A DNA stretch of 64,000 nt from Candidatus Borkfalkia ceftriaxoniphila (lineage in GTDB: Bacteria; Bacillota; Clostridia; Christensenellales; Borkfalkiaceae): the NCBI RefSeq assembly GCF_004134775.1, contig NZ_SDOZ01000002.1:718005-782004 (forward strand), written 5' to 3'. The translations under genes and the position numbers were made by a program. Of the stretch, positions 25,315 to 34,401 are shown piece after piece. The notes under the pieces were generated by a model, which made no database searches, had not been told where the DNA came from, and saw only the letters and a list, made by a program, of their open reading frames with translations. Numbering within the stretch: the first letter of the stretch is position 1; every line of letters starts with the position of its first letter.

Positions 25315-26520
25315 TTAATAATTCTTTACCAGACGCATGACGCGGCGGCTCCATTCTTCCAAACGCGCGGGCGCGCGCTGCACGGTGGTGAGATCTTTTA
25401 AGATAAATTCGACGGCGACGCCGTATTCGCGGCACGCCTGCAAGGTTTCTTTGATCTCCCGTTCGACGATGTCCCATTCGACGGAAGAAGTGCCCAGATA
25501 GGCGGGCGTGGGTTTGCGGCTCATGATATAACGATTGCCGATATTCTGCGCGGCGACGCGCGCGTCGGCAAAGGGGCTGACCGAAACTTTTTCCACGTTC
25601 GGGATCATGTTGACCATACCCATGCGGTCGTGGAGAGGTTCGCAGCAGCCGTAATAGCCCTTGCCGAACCGCGCGAAAATTTCGCGCGCGTAGGGAAGTT
25701 CGAATTCCTCGTGCATCTCTTTGGAAACGGAAGAAAATATCTGCGCGGTGCCGAACGTCCAGGAATTTTTCGCCGTGCCCTCTTCGCCCGCGCCCTTCCA
25801 GTCGCTGTATAAGAGCGAATAGCACAAAGATTCCTGCCGCCCCTCGACGAGGCGCAGTTTTTCCAGCCCGTCGATGATATGGTGCGTGACGTCGGTGATG
25901 CGGCGCATGATCGCGTGCAGAAATTCGGGGCGATCGTATAGGTCCATCAAGCAGTTTTCCACACCGTGCCAGGTTTCCAGAAGATCCCACGCGTTGAAGA
26001 GCACCGTGCGCCCCGTGTGACGTACGGGGATCACGCCGCCGAAAATATCCTCGTAAATTTCCGCGCATCGTTCGTATTCCGCGCGGTCGACGCGTACTTC
26101 CTGAAAACAAATCTTTTCGATGTCTTTTTCCTCTTCCAACAAATCGCAGAAGCGGTTGGATTGGGCGGAAGCGCTCTCCGTGGCGGCGGAAATACCGTAA
26201 TCGCAGCCCAGGACCGGCACGGGGAGTTTGATATAATCGTCCAACACCAAATCGGTATCGAAATGTTTTTTGCTATACAGTTTGCGCAAAAAATGCGTTT
26301 CCAACGAACGGGCAAAGGCGCTTTCACAGCGGTTTTCCAACTCTTCGCATTGCATTTCCTGCCAGGGGATCTCGTCCACGATGACTTTGGGGCGCCCCGC
26401 TTTTTCGTCGTTGAACCGTACCCATTCGGCGCGCAGTTTCCGATTTTCCTCGCCCGCCGAAATTTCCCGATAGCGGGAAGCGAGGGTACGCAGTATTTCC
26501 TTATCCTTGTTCGGTATCAT
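25315..26520 (-). CDS. URO-D/MetE-superfamily protein in a glycan operon
   Basis: A 401-residue cytoplasmic protein resembling the uroporphyrinogen decarboxylase / cobalamin-independent methionine synthase-like group found in sugar operons. Recognisable stretches are FNAWDLLETWHGVENCLMDL, KGYYGCCEPLHDRM and PNVEKVSVSPFADARVAAQ. True HemE residues are not evident and no haem gene is nearby. The superfamily includes zinc-dependent methyl transferases, so handling of a methyl or acidic group on a sugar is possible, but its function is unknown. It overlaps the GH36 gene by 4 bases and is 17 bases from the SGNH fusion. A second, distant relative lies in the fructan operon (48292-49530). Confidence 0.6.
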   Translation of the reverse strand: MIPNKDKEILRTLASRYREISAGEENRKLRAEWVRFNDEKAGRPKVIVDEIPWQEMQCEELENRCESAFARSLETHFLRKLYSKKHFDTDLVLDDYIKLPVPVLGCDYGISAATESASAQSNRFCDLLEEEKDIEKICFQEVRVDRAEYERCAEIYEDIFGGVIPVRHTGRTVLFNAWDLLETWHGVENCLMDLYDRPEFLHAIMRRITDVTHHIIDGLEKLRLVEGRQESLCYSLLYSDWKGAGEEGTAKNSWTFGTAQIFSSVSKEMHEEFELPYAREIFARFGKGYYGCCEPLHDRMGMVNMIPNVEKVSVSPFADARVAAQNIGNRYIMSRKPTPAYLGTSSVEWDIVEREIKETLQACREYGVAVEFILKDLTTVQRAPARLEEWSRRVMRLVKNY

Positions 26521-28619
26521 ATTTTCTCCTTTTTAAGCGCGATCTCGAAAATCGCGGCGCTGTACGGCTCTCTCGCCGTGACGTCGAGCGATTTGCCGTT
26601 CAGCATCGCGCCGACGCCGCAGTCCCGTTCGGGATAGGCGCGAACGGTCTCCGTTTGTTCGCCAAGCCACTTTTTCAAAGGTATGCGGAAATTTGTCCCG
26701 TTCCCGCCGAACCGCCAGAAAAAGAGCACGAGTTTGGTCTTTTCATCGTCAATAAGGCCCAGCGCGGTAAATTCGCCGAGGTCGGAAATATCCGCAAAGC
26801 CGACGGGATAGACTGCGCTCGCGCGCGCCTTGAAAGGGCGCAAAGATTTGAAATAGCGCACGCCTTCCGCGATGAGCGCCGCGTTTTCCTCGTCGGCATA
26901 GTCGAGCCTTCCCGATAGGTACAGATTGCCCGCGATGCCGTTGACAAGATTGAATATCGTCTGCCGCCCGCCCTTTTGACGCGCCGCCTCCTCTTCCATG
27001 GCGCGCGCGTCCGCGCGAACGTCGAAAAGGTTGGGATAGGGATACGCCCAGATCCCCGCCTGCTCGGGCAAAATATTCGCGAGCGTGCCCTGCGCGATGG
27101 GCGGGTTCAAATAGTACAATTCCTGATCGGACGTGCTCTGCAAGCAAAAATGCTTGAGGGTGCCGTAGTCCGAACGCATGGCTCCGCTGCCGCAGTTTTC
27201 CAAATACAGATCGGGAAACGCGGATTTGAGCCCGTCGTAAAACGCCATTGCCGCGCGATGGTTTTTCGCGATGACGTCGGAGAGCGTCGTCCAGCGGATC
27301 GCCGCGTTGAAGTCGTTTTTGATATAGCGCACGCCCATATCGTAGAGCGCTTTGACCCGTTCAAAGAGATATGTACGCACGTCGGGATTGGAAAAATCAA
27401 AGAAATACCGCTCGCCGCCGCCCACTCTTTTGCCGTGTTCGCAAATGAAGTATTCGTCGGGGAAAGAGAACGCTTCGGCGTTTTCGCTGCAAAGTTCCAG
27501 TTCCGTCCACACGCCCGCGACGAGTCCCAACTTTTGAATTTCTTTCAGAACGCCGCGCAAGCCGAGTTTCGGGAAGCGGTCGGGACTCTCCTTCCAGTCG
27601 CCCAGCCCGCCGTAAAGGCTGTCGGATGGCGCATACCAGCCGCAGTCGATACAGTATCCCTCCGCGCCCAGCGCCGCCGCTTTTTTTGCCAGCGTAAGAA
27701 TTTTATCTTCGGTCACGTCGCTCCAAAGGCAGTTCATGTAGTCGTTGAACATGAGCGGGGCGGTCTCCTTTTTATAGAGGACGCGGCGTGCGCGGGTGAG
27801 CGCCTCCGTCGCTTCGTCTATACCGCCCGCAACCGCGCCGAACAGCACGGCGGGCGCTTCGTACCGCTCTCCCGCCCGCAAAACGAGCGCGGCGCCGAGA
27901 TCCGACGCGGAAATATGGCGGCTTTCCAGATACCAGCCCGCCTTCTGCGCGGCGTACGCCGCCGCGTGTCCCAGCCCGATATTCCAGTTGCCCTCGCATT
28001 CGGCGTTTATAAACCATATTTTCTTTTTGCGCGTATCTTCCAGATACAGGGAAGGAAAATATTTCGCCGTGGTGTAGCCCCCGTGCGAGGAGAGCACGAA
28101 ACTCTTGCTCATAAAATGCGGGGAAACGTACGTCAGTCCCAATTCCCGCACAGACTGCGACCGATGGCGCACTTCCGCGTGCCACGCCGCTTCGAACCAG
28201 TGCGCGCGAAGGGGCGGCGCGCTCTCGCCGATGCCCCCGCCCATGCCGCTTAAAAAGGCGGAGGAAAAGGCATTGACGACGATCTCTTGCCCGCTTTCGT
28301 TGAAAAGGCGCGAACGGCAGACGAATACGCCCGTATTCCCTAAGGGGGAAATTTCCGTTACTTCGCGCAGTTTCAGTCCGTCGTGGAAATAGGAAAAGAG
28401 GGTCGCGCCCTCTTTTCTCTCTTTTCCCGCCAAGCGAAACTGTTCGGAAAGCAGGCAGTTAGCGGAGGTCAGTTCGGAAAACTGCCCCTCACTTTCGCCC
28501 GCCACGCACAGTTTAAAGGGAACGAATCCTACATATTCTTCTTTGGAAGATGCGGCAAAATCGACGAGTTTACCGTTTTCGTCCCATTTCAGTTTACATT
28601 TTCCGCTCGTGATATTCAT
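26517..28619 (-). CDS. GH36-like alpha-galactosidase
   Basis: A 700-residue cytoplasmic hydrolase. The start at 28619 has GGAGA upstream; 17 upstream codons are discarded. An N-terminal beta-supersandwich (~1-285) precedes the (beta/alpha)8 barrel. The nucleophile is Asp436 in YIKNDFN and the acid/base Asp484 in LENCGSGAMRSD, both typical of clan GH-D family 36. CIDCGWY near 323 is the substrate-binding strand. Alpha-galactosidase is the commonest activity, but alpha-N-acetylgalactosaminidase occurs in the family. Middle-to-late gene of the 12-gene operon. Confidence 0.82.
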   Translation of the reverse strand: MNITSGKCKLKWDENGKLVDFAASSKEEYVGFVPFKLCVAGESEGQFSELTSANCLLSEQFRLAGKERKEGATLFSYFHDGLKLREVTEISPLGNTGVFVCRSRLFNESGQEIVVNAFSSAFLSGMGGGIGESAPPLRAHWFEAAWHAEVRHRSQSVRELGLTYVSPHFMSKSFVLSSHGGYTTAKYFPSLYLEDTRKKKIWFINAECEGNWNIGLGHAAAYAAQKAGWYLESRHISASDLGAALVLRAGERYEAPAVLFGAVAGGIDEATEALTRARRVLYKKETAPLMFNDYMNCLWSDVTEDKILTLAKKAAALGAEGYCIDCGWYAPSDSLYGGLGDWKESPDRFPKLGLRGVLKEIQKLGLVAGVWTELELCSENAEAFSFPDEYFICEHGKRVGGGERYFFDFSNPDVRTYLFERVKALYDMGVRYIKNDFNAAIRWTTLSDVIAKNHRAAMAFYDGLKSAFPDLYLENCGSGAMRSDYGTLKHFCLQSTSDQELYYLNPPIAQGTLANILPEQAGIWAYPYPNLFDVRADARAMEEEAARQKGGRQTIFNLVNGIAGNLYLSGRLDYADEENAALIAEGVRYFKSLRPFKARASAVYPVGFADISDLGEFTALGLIDDEKTKLVLFFWRFGGNGTNFRIPLKKWLGEQTETVRAYPERDCGVGAMLNGKSLDVTAREPYSAAIFEIALKKEKI

Positions 28620-28629
28620 AAAATCTCCG

Positions 28630-30405
28630 CTATTTGATGGTGATACGACTCCATTCGAGTTGGCGCGCATCGTACTGCGCGGCGGAGAACCAGTACCCGT
28701 CGACCGTGAGCGGAAGATCGTTCGCGCCGTAGGTCAAAAACATGGTCTCGTACCCCTGCCCCAACTCGTTTCCGATGAATCCCGGGTTGTGATTGATGGG
28801 ATAGTCGAAATTCTGGGCGATCATTTTTTCGTTTGAGTAATCGAAATCCCAGTCCACGCCGTTGTCGGAAAAAGCGATGCGCACGCCCGCTTTCGCGCCC
28901 TGCATGAACTGATTTTCCTCCGCGTAATAGGTGGAAACCCATTTTTTGAGGGAGGGTATATATTTTACGTCCATGGTGGACATCGAACGGTTGATCTCGA
29001 TGCCCTCCCCGAAATGAATGCCGTCCGTGCTCTTTTTGAGCACCAGACCGCACGGCTCCTGCGGATAACGATAATCGGGCGCCTGCGTGTAATAATACAT
29101 CCAGAATTCGCCGTCCTTATACACGACACTGGGCGAGCCGCCGCCGTAGCCCAGCGTGCCGCCCGTATGGCAGTCGAGGGGTACGCCCGCGACCGTCCAC
29201 GTCTTGCTGTCCGTCGAAGTGGCCACATAAATTTTGTTCCAGTGCGTGAAAGTACCGTCGTCCAGCCCGTTTTCCAGCGCCGAAAAGTACATATAGTACG
29301 TCCCGTCTACCTTGATGACGGAAGGGTCTCCGCCGTAACCGATCTGTTCGTCGTGTTTTTTCAGTTTGCCCGACGGATCGACGAGTTTATAGCCGGTGGA
29401 ATCGTCCGTCGTAATGCGTTTGGGTTTGGAAAAACCCTCGGACAGGTCGGAACATTCCGTATAATACACGTTGTCGCTCGAATCGCACTCCGCCGTGCCC
29501 GCGCCGTACCAGATCTTGATTTTTTGATCCGAAGAATCATAAAACCCGCTCGCCGAATAGGCGCCCCATTTGGTGTAGAGCACATTGCCGAGATATTCGC
29601 TCGTCACGTCCATGCCCGTCACGTCCTCATGCCGCACGTTTACGGGCGCGGGCGCCTCCGCGCGGATGGAATACAGTTTCATCGTCACGGTTTCGTCCGA
29701 GGAGATATCCTTCATCTTCTGCTCGAAACGGATAAACTCGACGGCGTCTCTCTCTTTATCGGAAATATCGATCTTTACCGTCTGCCGTTTGCCGCTTTCG
29801 CCCGCATAATCGTACAGTTTCTGCAATTCGCCGCCGTGATTGAGCCAATAAACCGCGTATTCCACGTTCTTTTTCTGCGAAGAAACGCTGTCAAGGTCGA
29901 TAAACAAAGTTTCGTAACCGGAAAGATCAAGATAGTTTTCGTATTCCTTGGGATATTTGCCGAATCCGATCTCCGCCCCCTCTTCGTCGAGCGCGGGAAT
30001 GTACATGCGGTAATCGGCAATCGCCGCGCCCGCGCCCGTTTGGGTATCCGAGCCGTACACGGTGAAATAGTTGCAGTCGTCCTTGCTGTCCTCGCTCTTC
30101 CAGTCGGAAGTCGCCTTGTATTCGAGCGCCGCGCCCGAAACGCGGGGCGTATAGTCGTACACGGGCGCGCGGAACGCAAAACTGCGCGCGTGCCAGTCGG
30201 GGTTGCCGCTCTCGTTATAGCGTCCGTACGGCATTTCCGCGCCGTACTTGAAATTCGCGATCTCCAAACGCTGCGGCATTTTGTCGGTATAGCCCGCGAT
30301 CTTGTCGAACTCGAGGGCTTTTCCGGGGGGCGTCTGCCCCCCGCAGCCCGCAAAACAGAAGGAGAGACCGAGCATCAGCGCGAGTGCCGCGACCGTCTTT
30401 TTCAT
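28630..30405 (-). CDS. Lipoprotein with GH43/GH32-like beta-propeller
   Basis: A 591-residue lipoprotein. The signal peptide ends at the lipobox FAGC (Cys21), so it should be tethered outside the membrane. Residues ~50-240 form a carbohydrate-binding-like beta region. From ~250 onward there are repeated propeller blades such as GYGGDPSVIKVDGTYYMYFSALE and GGGSPSVVYKDGEFWMYYYTQ. The C-terminal half is clearly paralogous to the protein encoded at 31362-33488 (shared SEYLG, YSASGFYD, HNPGFIGNE and ETMFLTYG). The aspartates in GDPS and the blade pattern fit clan GH-F/J hydrolases, but I cannot assign all catalytic residues. Confidence 0.68.
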   Translation of the reverse strand: MKKTVAALALMLGLSFCFAGCGGQTPPGKALEFDKIAGYTDKMPQRLEIANFKYGAEMPYGRYNESGNPDWHARSFAFRAPVYDYTPRVSGAALEYKATSDWKSEDSKDDCNYFTVYGSDTQTGAGAAIADYRMYIPALDEEGAEIGFGKYPKEYENYLDLSGYETLFIDLDSVSSQKKNVEYAVYWLNHGGELQKLYDYAGESGKRQTVKIDISDKERDAVEFIRFEQKMKDISSDETVTMKLYSIRAEAPAPVNVRHEDVTGMDVTSEYLGNVLYTKWGAYSASGFYDSSDQKIKIWYGAGTAECDSSDNVYYTECSDLSEGFSKPKRITTDDSTGYKLVDPSGKLKKHDEQIGYGGDPSVIKVDGTYYMYFSALENGLDDGTFTHWNKIYVATSTDSKTWTVAGVPLDCHTGGTLGYGGGSPSVVYKDGEFWMYYYTQAPDYRYPQEPCGLVLKKSTDGIHFGEGIEINRSMSTMDVKYIPSLKKWVSTYYAEENQFMQGAKAGVRIAFSDNGVDWDFDYSNEKMIAQNFDYPINHNPGFIGNELGQGYETMFLTYGANDLPLTVDGYWFSAAQYDARQLEWSRITIK

Positions 30406-30424
30406 AATTTTACCCCCTCTCCCG

Positions 30425-31360
30425 TCACGTACGTTTATTTCCGGAAATCAGATAGCAGACCAGCGCGGCAATGCCCGCTGCGCCGCCGATCCCGTATAAA
30501 ACGACATAATTCCAATTGAAATCAGAAGTTTTTCCGCTGCCCTGCTGAACGGGAGGCGTTTCGGTATCCCCGCCGTCGTCGGGAGGAGTTTCGGGCTCGG
30601 CAAAGGCGTCCAACGCGCCGCTCATGTGCGTGAGCGTATAGGAAAGTTCGACGTCGTCCTTGTCGTTTTCCAGCGTGGCGCCGAATTGCAGATAGCCTTT
30701 GTTCTCATTGTATTGCGCGATATAGTCGGACATGGTATTGCCGTCTTTGAGTTCCTTTTCAAAGGTAGCGAAGAGTTCGCCGTCGATATACGCGCCGTAA
30801 ACATCGCCGTCCTTTTTGAAGCCGAACTGCATCGTTCTATCTTCGCCGAGTTTGAATTCGGTCTTCTCCGCACCCGAAATGTCACCATAGCCCGCGGAAC
30901 CCAGACCCCAGCGACCCGCCAATTCCACGCTGATCGTATCCTGCGCCTGCGGACGCACGATGAACGCAGCAGACTTCACGTCGTTGCCGTCTGTATTCCA
31001 CCAGCGCGAATAGGTATTGACGAGGGATATCACGTAGTGCATGTTGTTATCTTCGGAATACAGAGCCTGGAACGTTTCGGGGAACTGTACGGTGACGGAA
31101 AGATCGTCGGTATCGAAGGCTATTTTGCAGCGGAACCCGAATTTCATGCCGATGCGATCCTTGTAACCTTTACCGGAAAAATGCAGCGTGTCCGCCTCCT
31201 GATCCCAGGTCATGGTAGCGAGCGACGCGGCGTTGGAAGATTCCTGCTCCCACCGATCGCCGCTGCCGTCCACCGTCTTTTCGGTTTCCTCTGCGTACGC
31301 AGCCGAAACGGGCGCGAACGCCAGAAGAAGGATCATCGCCAAAAGTGCGAGTTTTTTCAT
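30425..31360 (-). CDS. Membrane-anchored LamG-like surface protein
   Basis: A 311-residue protein with a signal peptide (1-23, ending SAAYAEE), a beta-rich domain of ~220 residues (GMKFGFRCKIAFDTDDLSVTV; FGFKKDGDVYGAYIDGELFATF) that looks like a concanavalin/LamG-type sugar-binding fold, a Thr/Pro-rich stalk (~250-275) and a C-terminal membrane helix with a basic tail (LYGIGGAAGIAALVCYLIS then GNKRT). It sits between the two paralogous propeller genes, 2 bases from one and 19 from the other. A glycan-binding role at the cell surface is inferred. Confidence 0.6.
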   Translation of the reverse strand: MKKLALLAMILLLAFAPVSAAYAEETEKTVDGSGDRWEQESSNAASLATMTWDQEADTLHFSGKGYKDRIGMKFGFRCKIAFDTDDLSVTVQFPETFQALYSEDNNMHYVISLVNTYSRWWNTDGNDVKSAAFIVRPQAQDTISVELAGRWGLGSAGYGDISGAEKTEFKLGEDRTMQFGFKKDGDVYGAYIDGELFATFEKELKDGNTMSDYIAQYNENKGYLQFGATLENDKDDVELSYTLTHMSGALDAFAEPETPPDDGGDTETPPVQQGSGKTSDFNWNYVVLYGIGGAAGIAALVCYLISGNKRT

Positions 31361-31361
31361 G

Positions 31362-33488
31362 TTACGCCTCCTTTTTCGAGAAGGTCACTCTCGAATAGCC
31401 GAGCATACGGCAGTCCATCTGCAAGCCCGCATCCATTCCGCGCAACGAAAAATCGTTGACGCCGTACGTTAAAAACATCGTTTCGAACCCATAGCCGTAC
31501 TCGTTACCGATAAAGCCGGGGTTATGGCAGGTCTTTGCTGTGTAATCCTGGATAGGACGGGAAAGCGGTTCGTTGGTAAAAGAGAAATTCAGCCCGTCCT
31601 TGGAAAAGCCTATGCGCACGGAGTCGAACTCGTAGCCGCCCTGTTCCGCGCCCTCGGTGTAGTCGGTGCATACCCAAAGCCCCAGAGAAGGCATCCATTT
31701 CACGTCTGCCGCGCCGTAGGTGTTTTGCGTGGCGACCGCCTTGCCGAATTCGTAGGGAGTCGTGCCCGTTTTCAAAACGAAGCCCGTCGCCTCGTCGGGA
31801 TAAGCGGTGCTGGGCGACTGGGTGTAATAATACAGATACCATATGCCGTCTTTATAGACGACGCTGGGCGATCCCGCGCCGTAGCCCAACCCCATTTTGA
31901 CCACGTCCACCACCGCGCCGTACACGGTGAAGTTCACACCGTCCTTGCTGGTGGCCAAATATATCTTATTGGGAGGCGAAGGCGTGTTTTCCAGCCCGCT
32001 GAAAAACATATAATAGGTGCCGTCCACTTTGACGACCGAAGGATCGCCGCCGTAGCCGGGCGCCTTGTTCGCCGCCGTCAGTTTACCCGTGGGATCGTTC
32101 AGGATAAGGCGCGTCGGCTGCGACCAGCCCTTGTTCAAATCGGTCGTTTCCATATAATATACGTTGTCGCTGGCGATGTTTTCGGGAATGCCCGCGCCGT
32201 ACCAGATCTTCCACTTGCCGTCGGAGGTATCGTAAAATCCGCTCGCGGAATAGGCGCCGTACAGGCTGTACCCGTAACTGCCCAAGTATTCGCTCTGCAT
32301 GCCGAGCGTAACGCCCTCGTTCGCGCCCACGCCCGCAAGTTCCGCCTGATTTTCCGTCTTGGCAGTCGAATACAGTTCCAGATAATAGAGGCTGTTTTTC
32401 TGACAACTCTTTTCGCTGTTCGCCGCAATATCTTCGTTGTTCGTGCGGAATATGATACGCGAAAGATACGGCCTGTCTTCGGGCGCGATCGAGCCCATAT
32501 TCAAAGTGATTTCCACCTTTTCGCCGCTCTTGCCTTCATAGGTGCCCAGTTCGTAGCGGACGGGCGCGAGGTCATCCTCGTCTTTGGCTTCCTTTCTTCT
32601 CGTATCCGCTATGACCGTCAGATTGACGGGCTTGCCCGCATTTTCCGCCTTGAATACGAGGCGCATTTTATCGTAAATGCTTGTATCTACGTAGTTGGTC
32701 TCGCCGTCGCTGCTGTTCATGGTCAGGCGATATTCCGCATCGGCATAGTAGTTGTCGCCCACGTCAGACTTGTCGTCGGCGGAGAGAACGTACCATACGT
32801 TCGCGCCGTCGCCGTCGTCCTCTTCGTACGCGTATTCGTATTTATACGAATTTTTACTGCTCAGAGAAACCGTACTGTAATTATGCTTGGGCGAAGAAGT
32901 GTTCCAGAAATGCGGGAAATTGGAATATACGCGGTCATACTTGCTTTCCAATCCGAAATCGAAAGTGGAAAGCACTTTGCGGTTGGTCAGTCCTTCGGTA
33001 AAGCCCTTGACCGCATCGGGTGCAGCGCTTTTGCTCGCGGTCGCGCCCGCATAGTAATATAAGGGATTGTGGCGCTCTTCCAACAGTCCCGAAACGCCGA
33101 AGATGCCCGTACCCGCGAGCACGGTAAAGGCAAAGACGAGGGTGAGGATCTGCGAGCAGAGACGGACTCCGTTCTTTTTCTCTTCCGTTTTATCCTTTTT
33201 CTTTTTTACGAAAAACAGGACGGCGAGTCCGCCGCATACGACGGCGCCCACGGGAATGAGGACGATATACGCGATCCCCCAGCCCGTGGCGGTACGCTTA
33301 TCTGCGGGTTTCACCTCGATCTCCGTACTGTTCTCGCCTTCGACCGGTTCGAATTCCGGCCAATCGGTCTGACCTTCTATGGCGGCGCGCGGTACCGCGG
33401 TCTGCCCGTCGGCAAACGCCCCGACGGGCGCCGCAAGGCAGAACGCGAGCATCACGAGCAGCGCGAGAGAAAGTAATTTACGTTTCAT
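31362..33488 (-). CDS. Membrane protein with internal TM hairpin and GH43/32-like propeller
   Basis: A 708-residue protein. Signal peptide (1-26), a short acidic outer segment, a membrane helix (~71-94, GIAYIVLIPVGAVVCGGLAVLFF), a basic loop KKKKDKTEEKK, a second helix (~112-133, ILTLVFAFTVLAGTGIFG), then an external region ending in a beta-propeller (~400-708) with SGFYDTSDGKWKIWYGAG, GYGGDPSVVKVDGTYYMFF and GYGAGSPSVVYKDGIWYLY. The propeller is a paralogue of the lipoprotein at 28630-30405. The out-helix-loop-helix-out layout suggests fusion of a small membrane protein with an exported propeller protein. It is the first gene after the ABC permeases. Confidence 0.65.
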   Translation of the reverse strand: MKRKLLSLALLVMLAFCLAAPVGAFADGQTAVPRAAIEGQTDWPEFEPVEGENSTEIEVKPADKRTATGWGIAYIVLIPVGAVVCGGLAVLFFVKKKKDKTEEKKNGVRLCSQILTLVFAFTVLAGTGIFGVSGLLEERHNPLYYYAGATASKSAAPDAVKGFTEGLTNRKVLSTFDFGLESKYDRVYSNFPHFWNTSSPKHNYSTVSLSSKNSYKYEYAYEEDDGDGANVWYVLSADDKSDVGDNYYADAEYRLTMNSSDGETNYVDTSIYDKMRLVFKAENAGKPVNLTVIADTRRKEAKDEDDLAPVRYELGTYEGKSGEKVEITLNMGSIAPEDRPYLSRIIFRTNNEDIAANSEKSCQKNSLYYLELYSTAKTENQAELAGVGANEGVTLGMQSEYLGSYGYSLYGAYSASGFYDTSDGKWKIWYGAGIPENIASDNVYYMETTDLNKGWSQPTRLILNDPTGKLTAANKAPGYGGDPSVVKVDGTYYMFFSGLENTPSPPNKIYLATSKDGVNFTVYGAVVDVVKMGLGYGAGSPSVVYKDGIWYLYYYTQSPSTAYPDEATGFVLKTGTTPYEFGKAVATQNTYGAADVKWMPSLGLWVCTDYTEGAEQGGYEFDSVRIGFSKDGLNFSFTNEPLSRPIQDYTAKTCHNPGFIGNEYGYGFETMFLTYGVNDFSLRGMDAGLQMDCRMLGYSRVTFSKKEA

Positions 33489-33509
33489 TTTTTTCTCCTT
33501 ATCTTTAAA

Positions 33510-34400
33510 TTAACCTTTAAGACCGCCGAACGTCACGCCCTCGATGAGTTGACGCTGGAATATAAAGAAGATGATCGACGGGGGTATGACCATGAGTACG
33601 CCGACAGCCATCTGCTGGTTAGGATAATTCTTCATAGACAACCCGCCCATGAACTTATAGTAAATCCCGATGGCGAGCGTGTAATTTTCGGGCTTGCCCG
33701 CAAGGTAGATGAGCGGTCCCATAAAATCGTTCCACGTTCCCAAAAAGGTGTTGACGATAATAAAAGTAATGATGGGCATACATAGCGGCAGAATGATGCG
33801 CCAGTAGATGGTCCAAGAATTTGCACCGTCTATCTTGGCGGAGTTTTCGATGTCCTTGGGGATGCCCCGCATGAACTGACGTATGAGAAAGATATTCACC
33901 GCGCCGCCGCCGAAGATATTCGGAATGGTCAACGGGTACAGCGTCCCGATCCAGCCGAACGAATTGAAAATAACGTACAGCGGGATCTGAATGACGATGG
34001 AAGGCAGCATGATGGTCGCGAGCACGATAGCAAACACGAATTCGCTTCCCTGGAACTTGACGCGGGTGAACCCGTAGGCGCAAAGGGATGCCGAAAGCGG
34101 CACCGCGATGGCGTTGAACACGATGACGAACAGCGTGTTCTTGAAATACTGTAAAAGAGTGACGTCCAGAACGGCTTTATACGCCGTGAGCGTAAAACTC
34201 GACGGGAAAAAGCGGACGGGCAAACTGTACGATTCCTTGTCCCCCATAAAACTTTTGAAGAACATAAAGAAGAATGGAAACAAGAAAAACACTAACAGCA
34301 GAACGAGGAAAAAGTAACTGACGGATATTTTGACGCCCCGCTTGACCTTCGCTTTTTTCCGCCTCGTTTCCGCTTGTCCGGCGGTTACGATCTCTTCCAT
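33510..34400 (-). CDS. Carbohydrate ABC transporter permease (CUT1, MalG type)
   Basis: A 296-residue permease with six membrane helices. The start at 34400 (MEEIVTAGQ) has GGAGG 8 bases upstream; the upstream frame is shadow over the partner permease. The cytoplasmic EAA loop that docks to the ATPase reads IENSAKIDGANSWTIYWRI. The C-terminus is EGVTFGGLKG, typical of CUT1 MalG-like subunits. It starts 1 base after the partner permease ends. No ATPase gene is in the operon. Confidence 0.92.
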   Translation of the reverse strand: MEEIVTAGQAETRRKKAKVKRGVKISVSYFFLVLLLVFFLFPFFFMFFKSFMGDKESYSLPVRFFPSSFTLTAYKAVLDVTLLQYFKNTLFVIVFNAIAVPLSASLCAYGFTRVKFQGSEFVFAIVLATIMLPSIVIQIPLYVIFNSFGWIGTLYPLTIPNIFGGGAVNIFLIRQFMRGIPKDIENSAKIDGANSWTIYWRIILPLCMPIITFIIVNTFLGTWNDFMGPLIYLAGKPENYTLAIGIYYKFMGGLSMKNYPNQQMAVGVLMVIPPSIIFFIFQRQLIEGVTFGGLKG

Positions 34401-34401
34401 A

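Noticed and set aside
25298..26110. N-terminal ~271-codon extension of the FN3-SGNH protein
   Set aside because: It overlaps the URO-D-like gene in another frame, is Arg-rich shadow text, and a signal peptide with a ribosome binding site begins at 25297.
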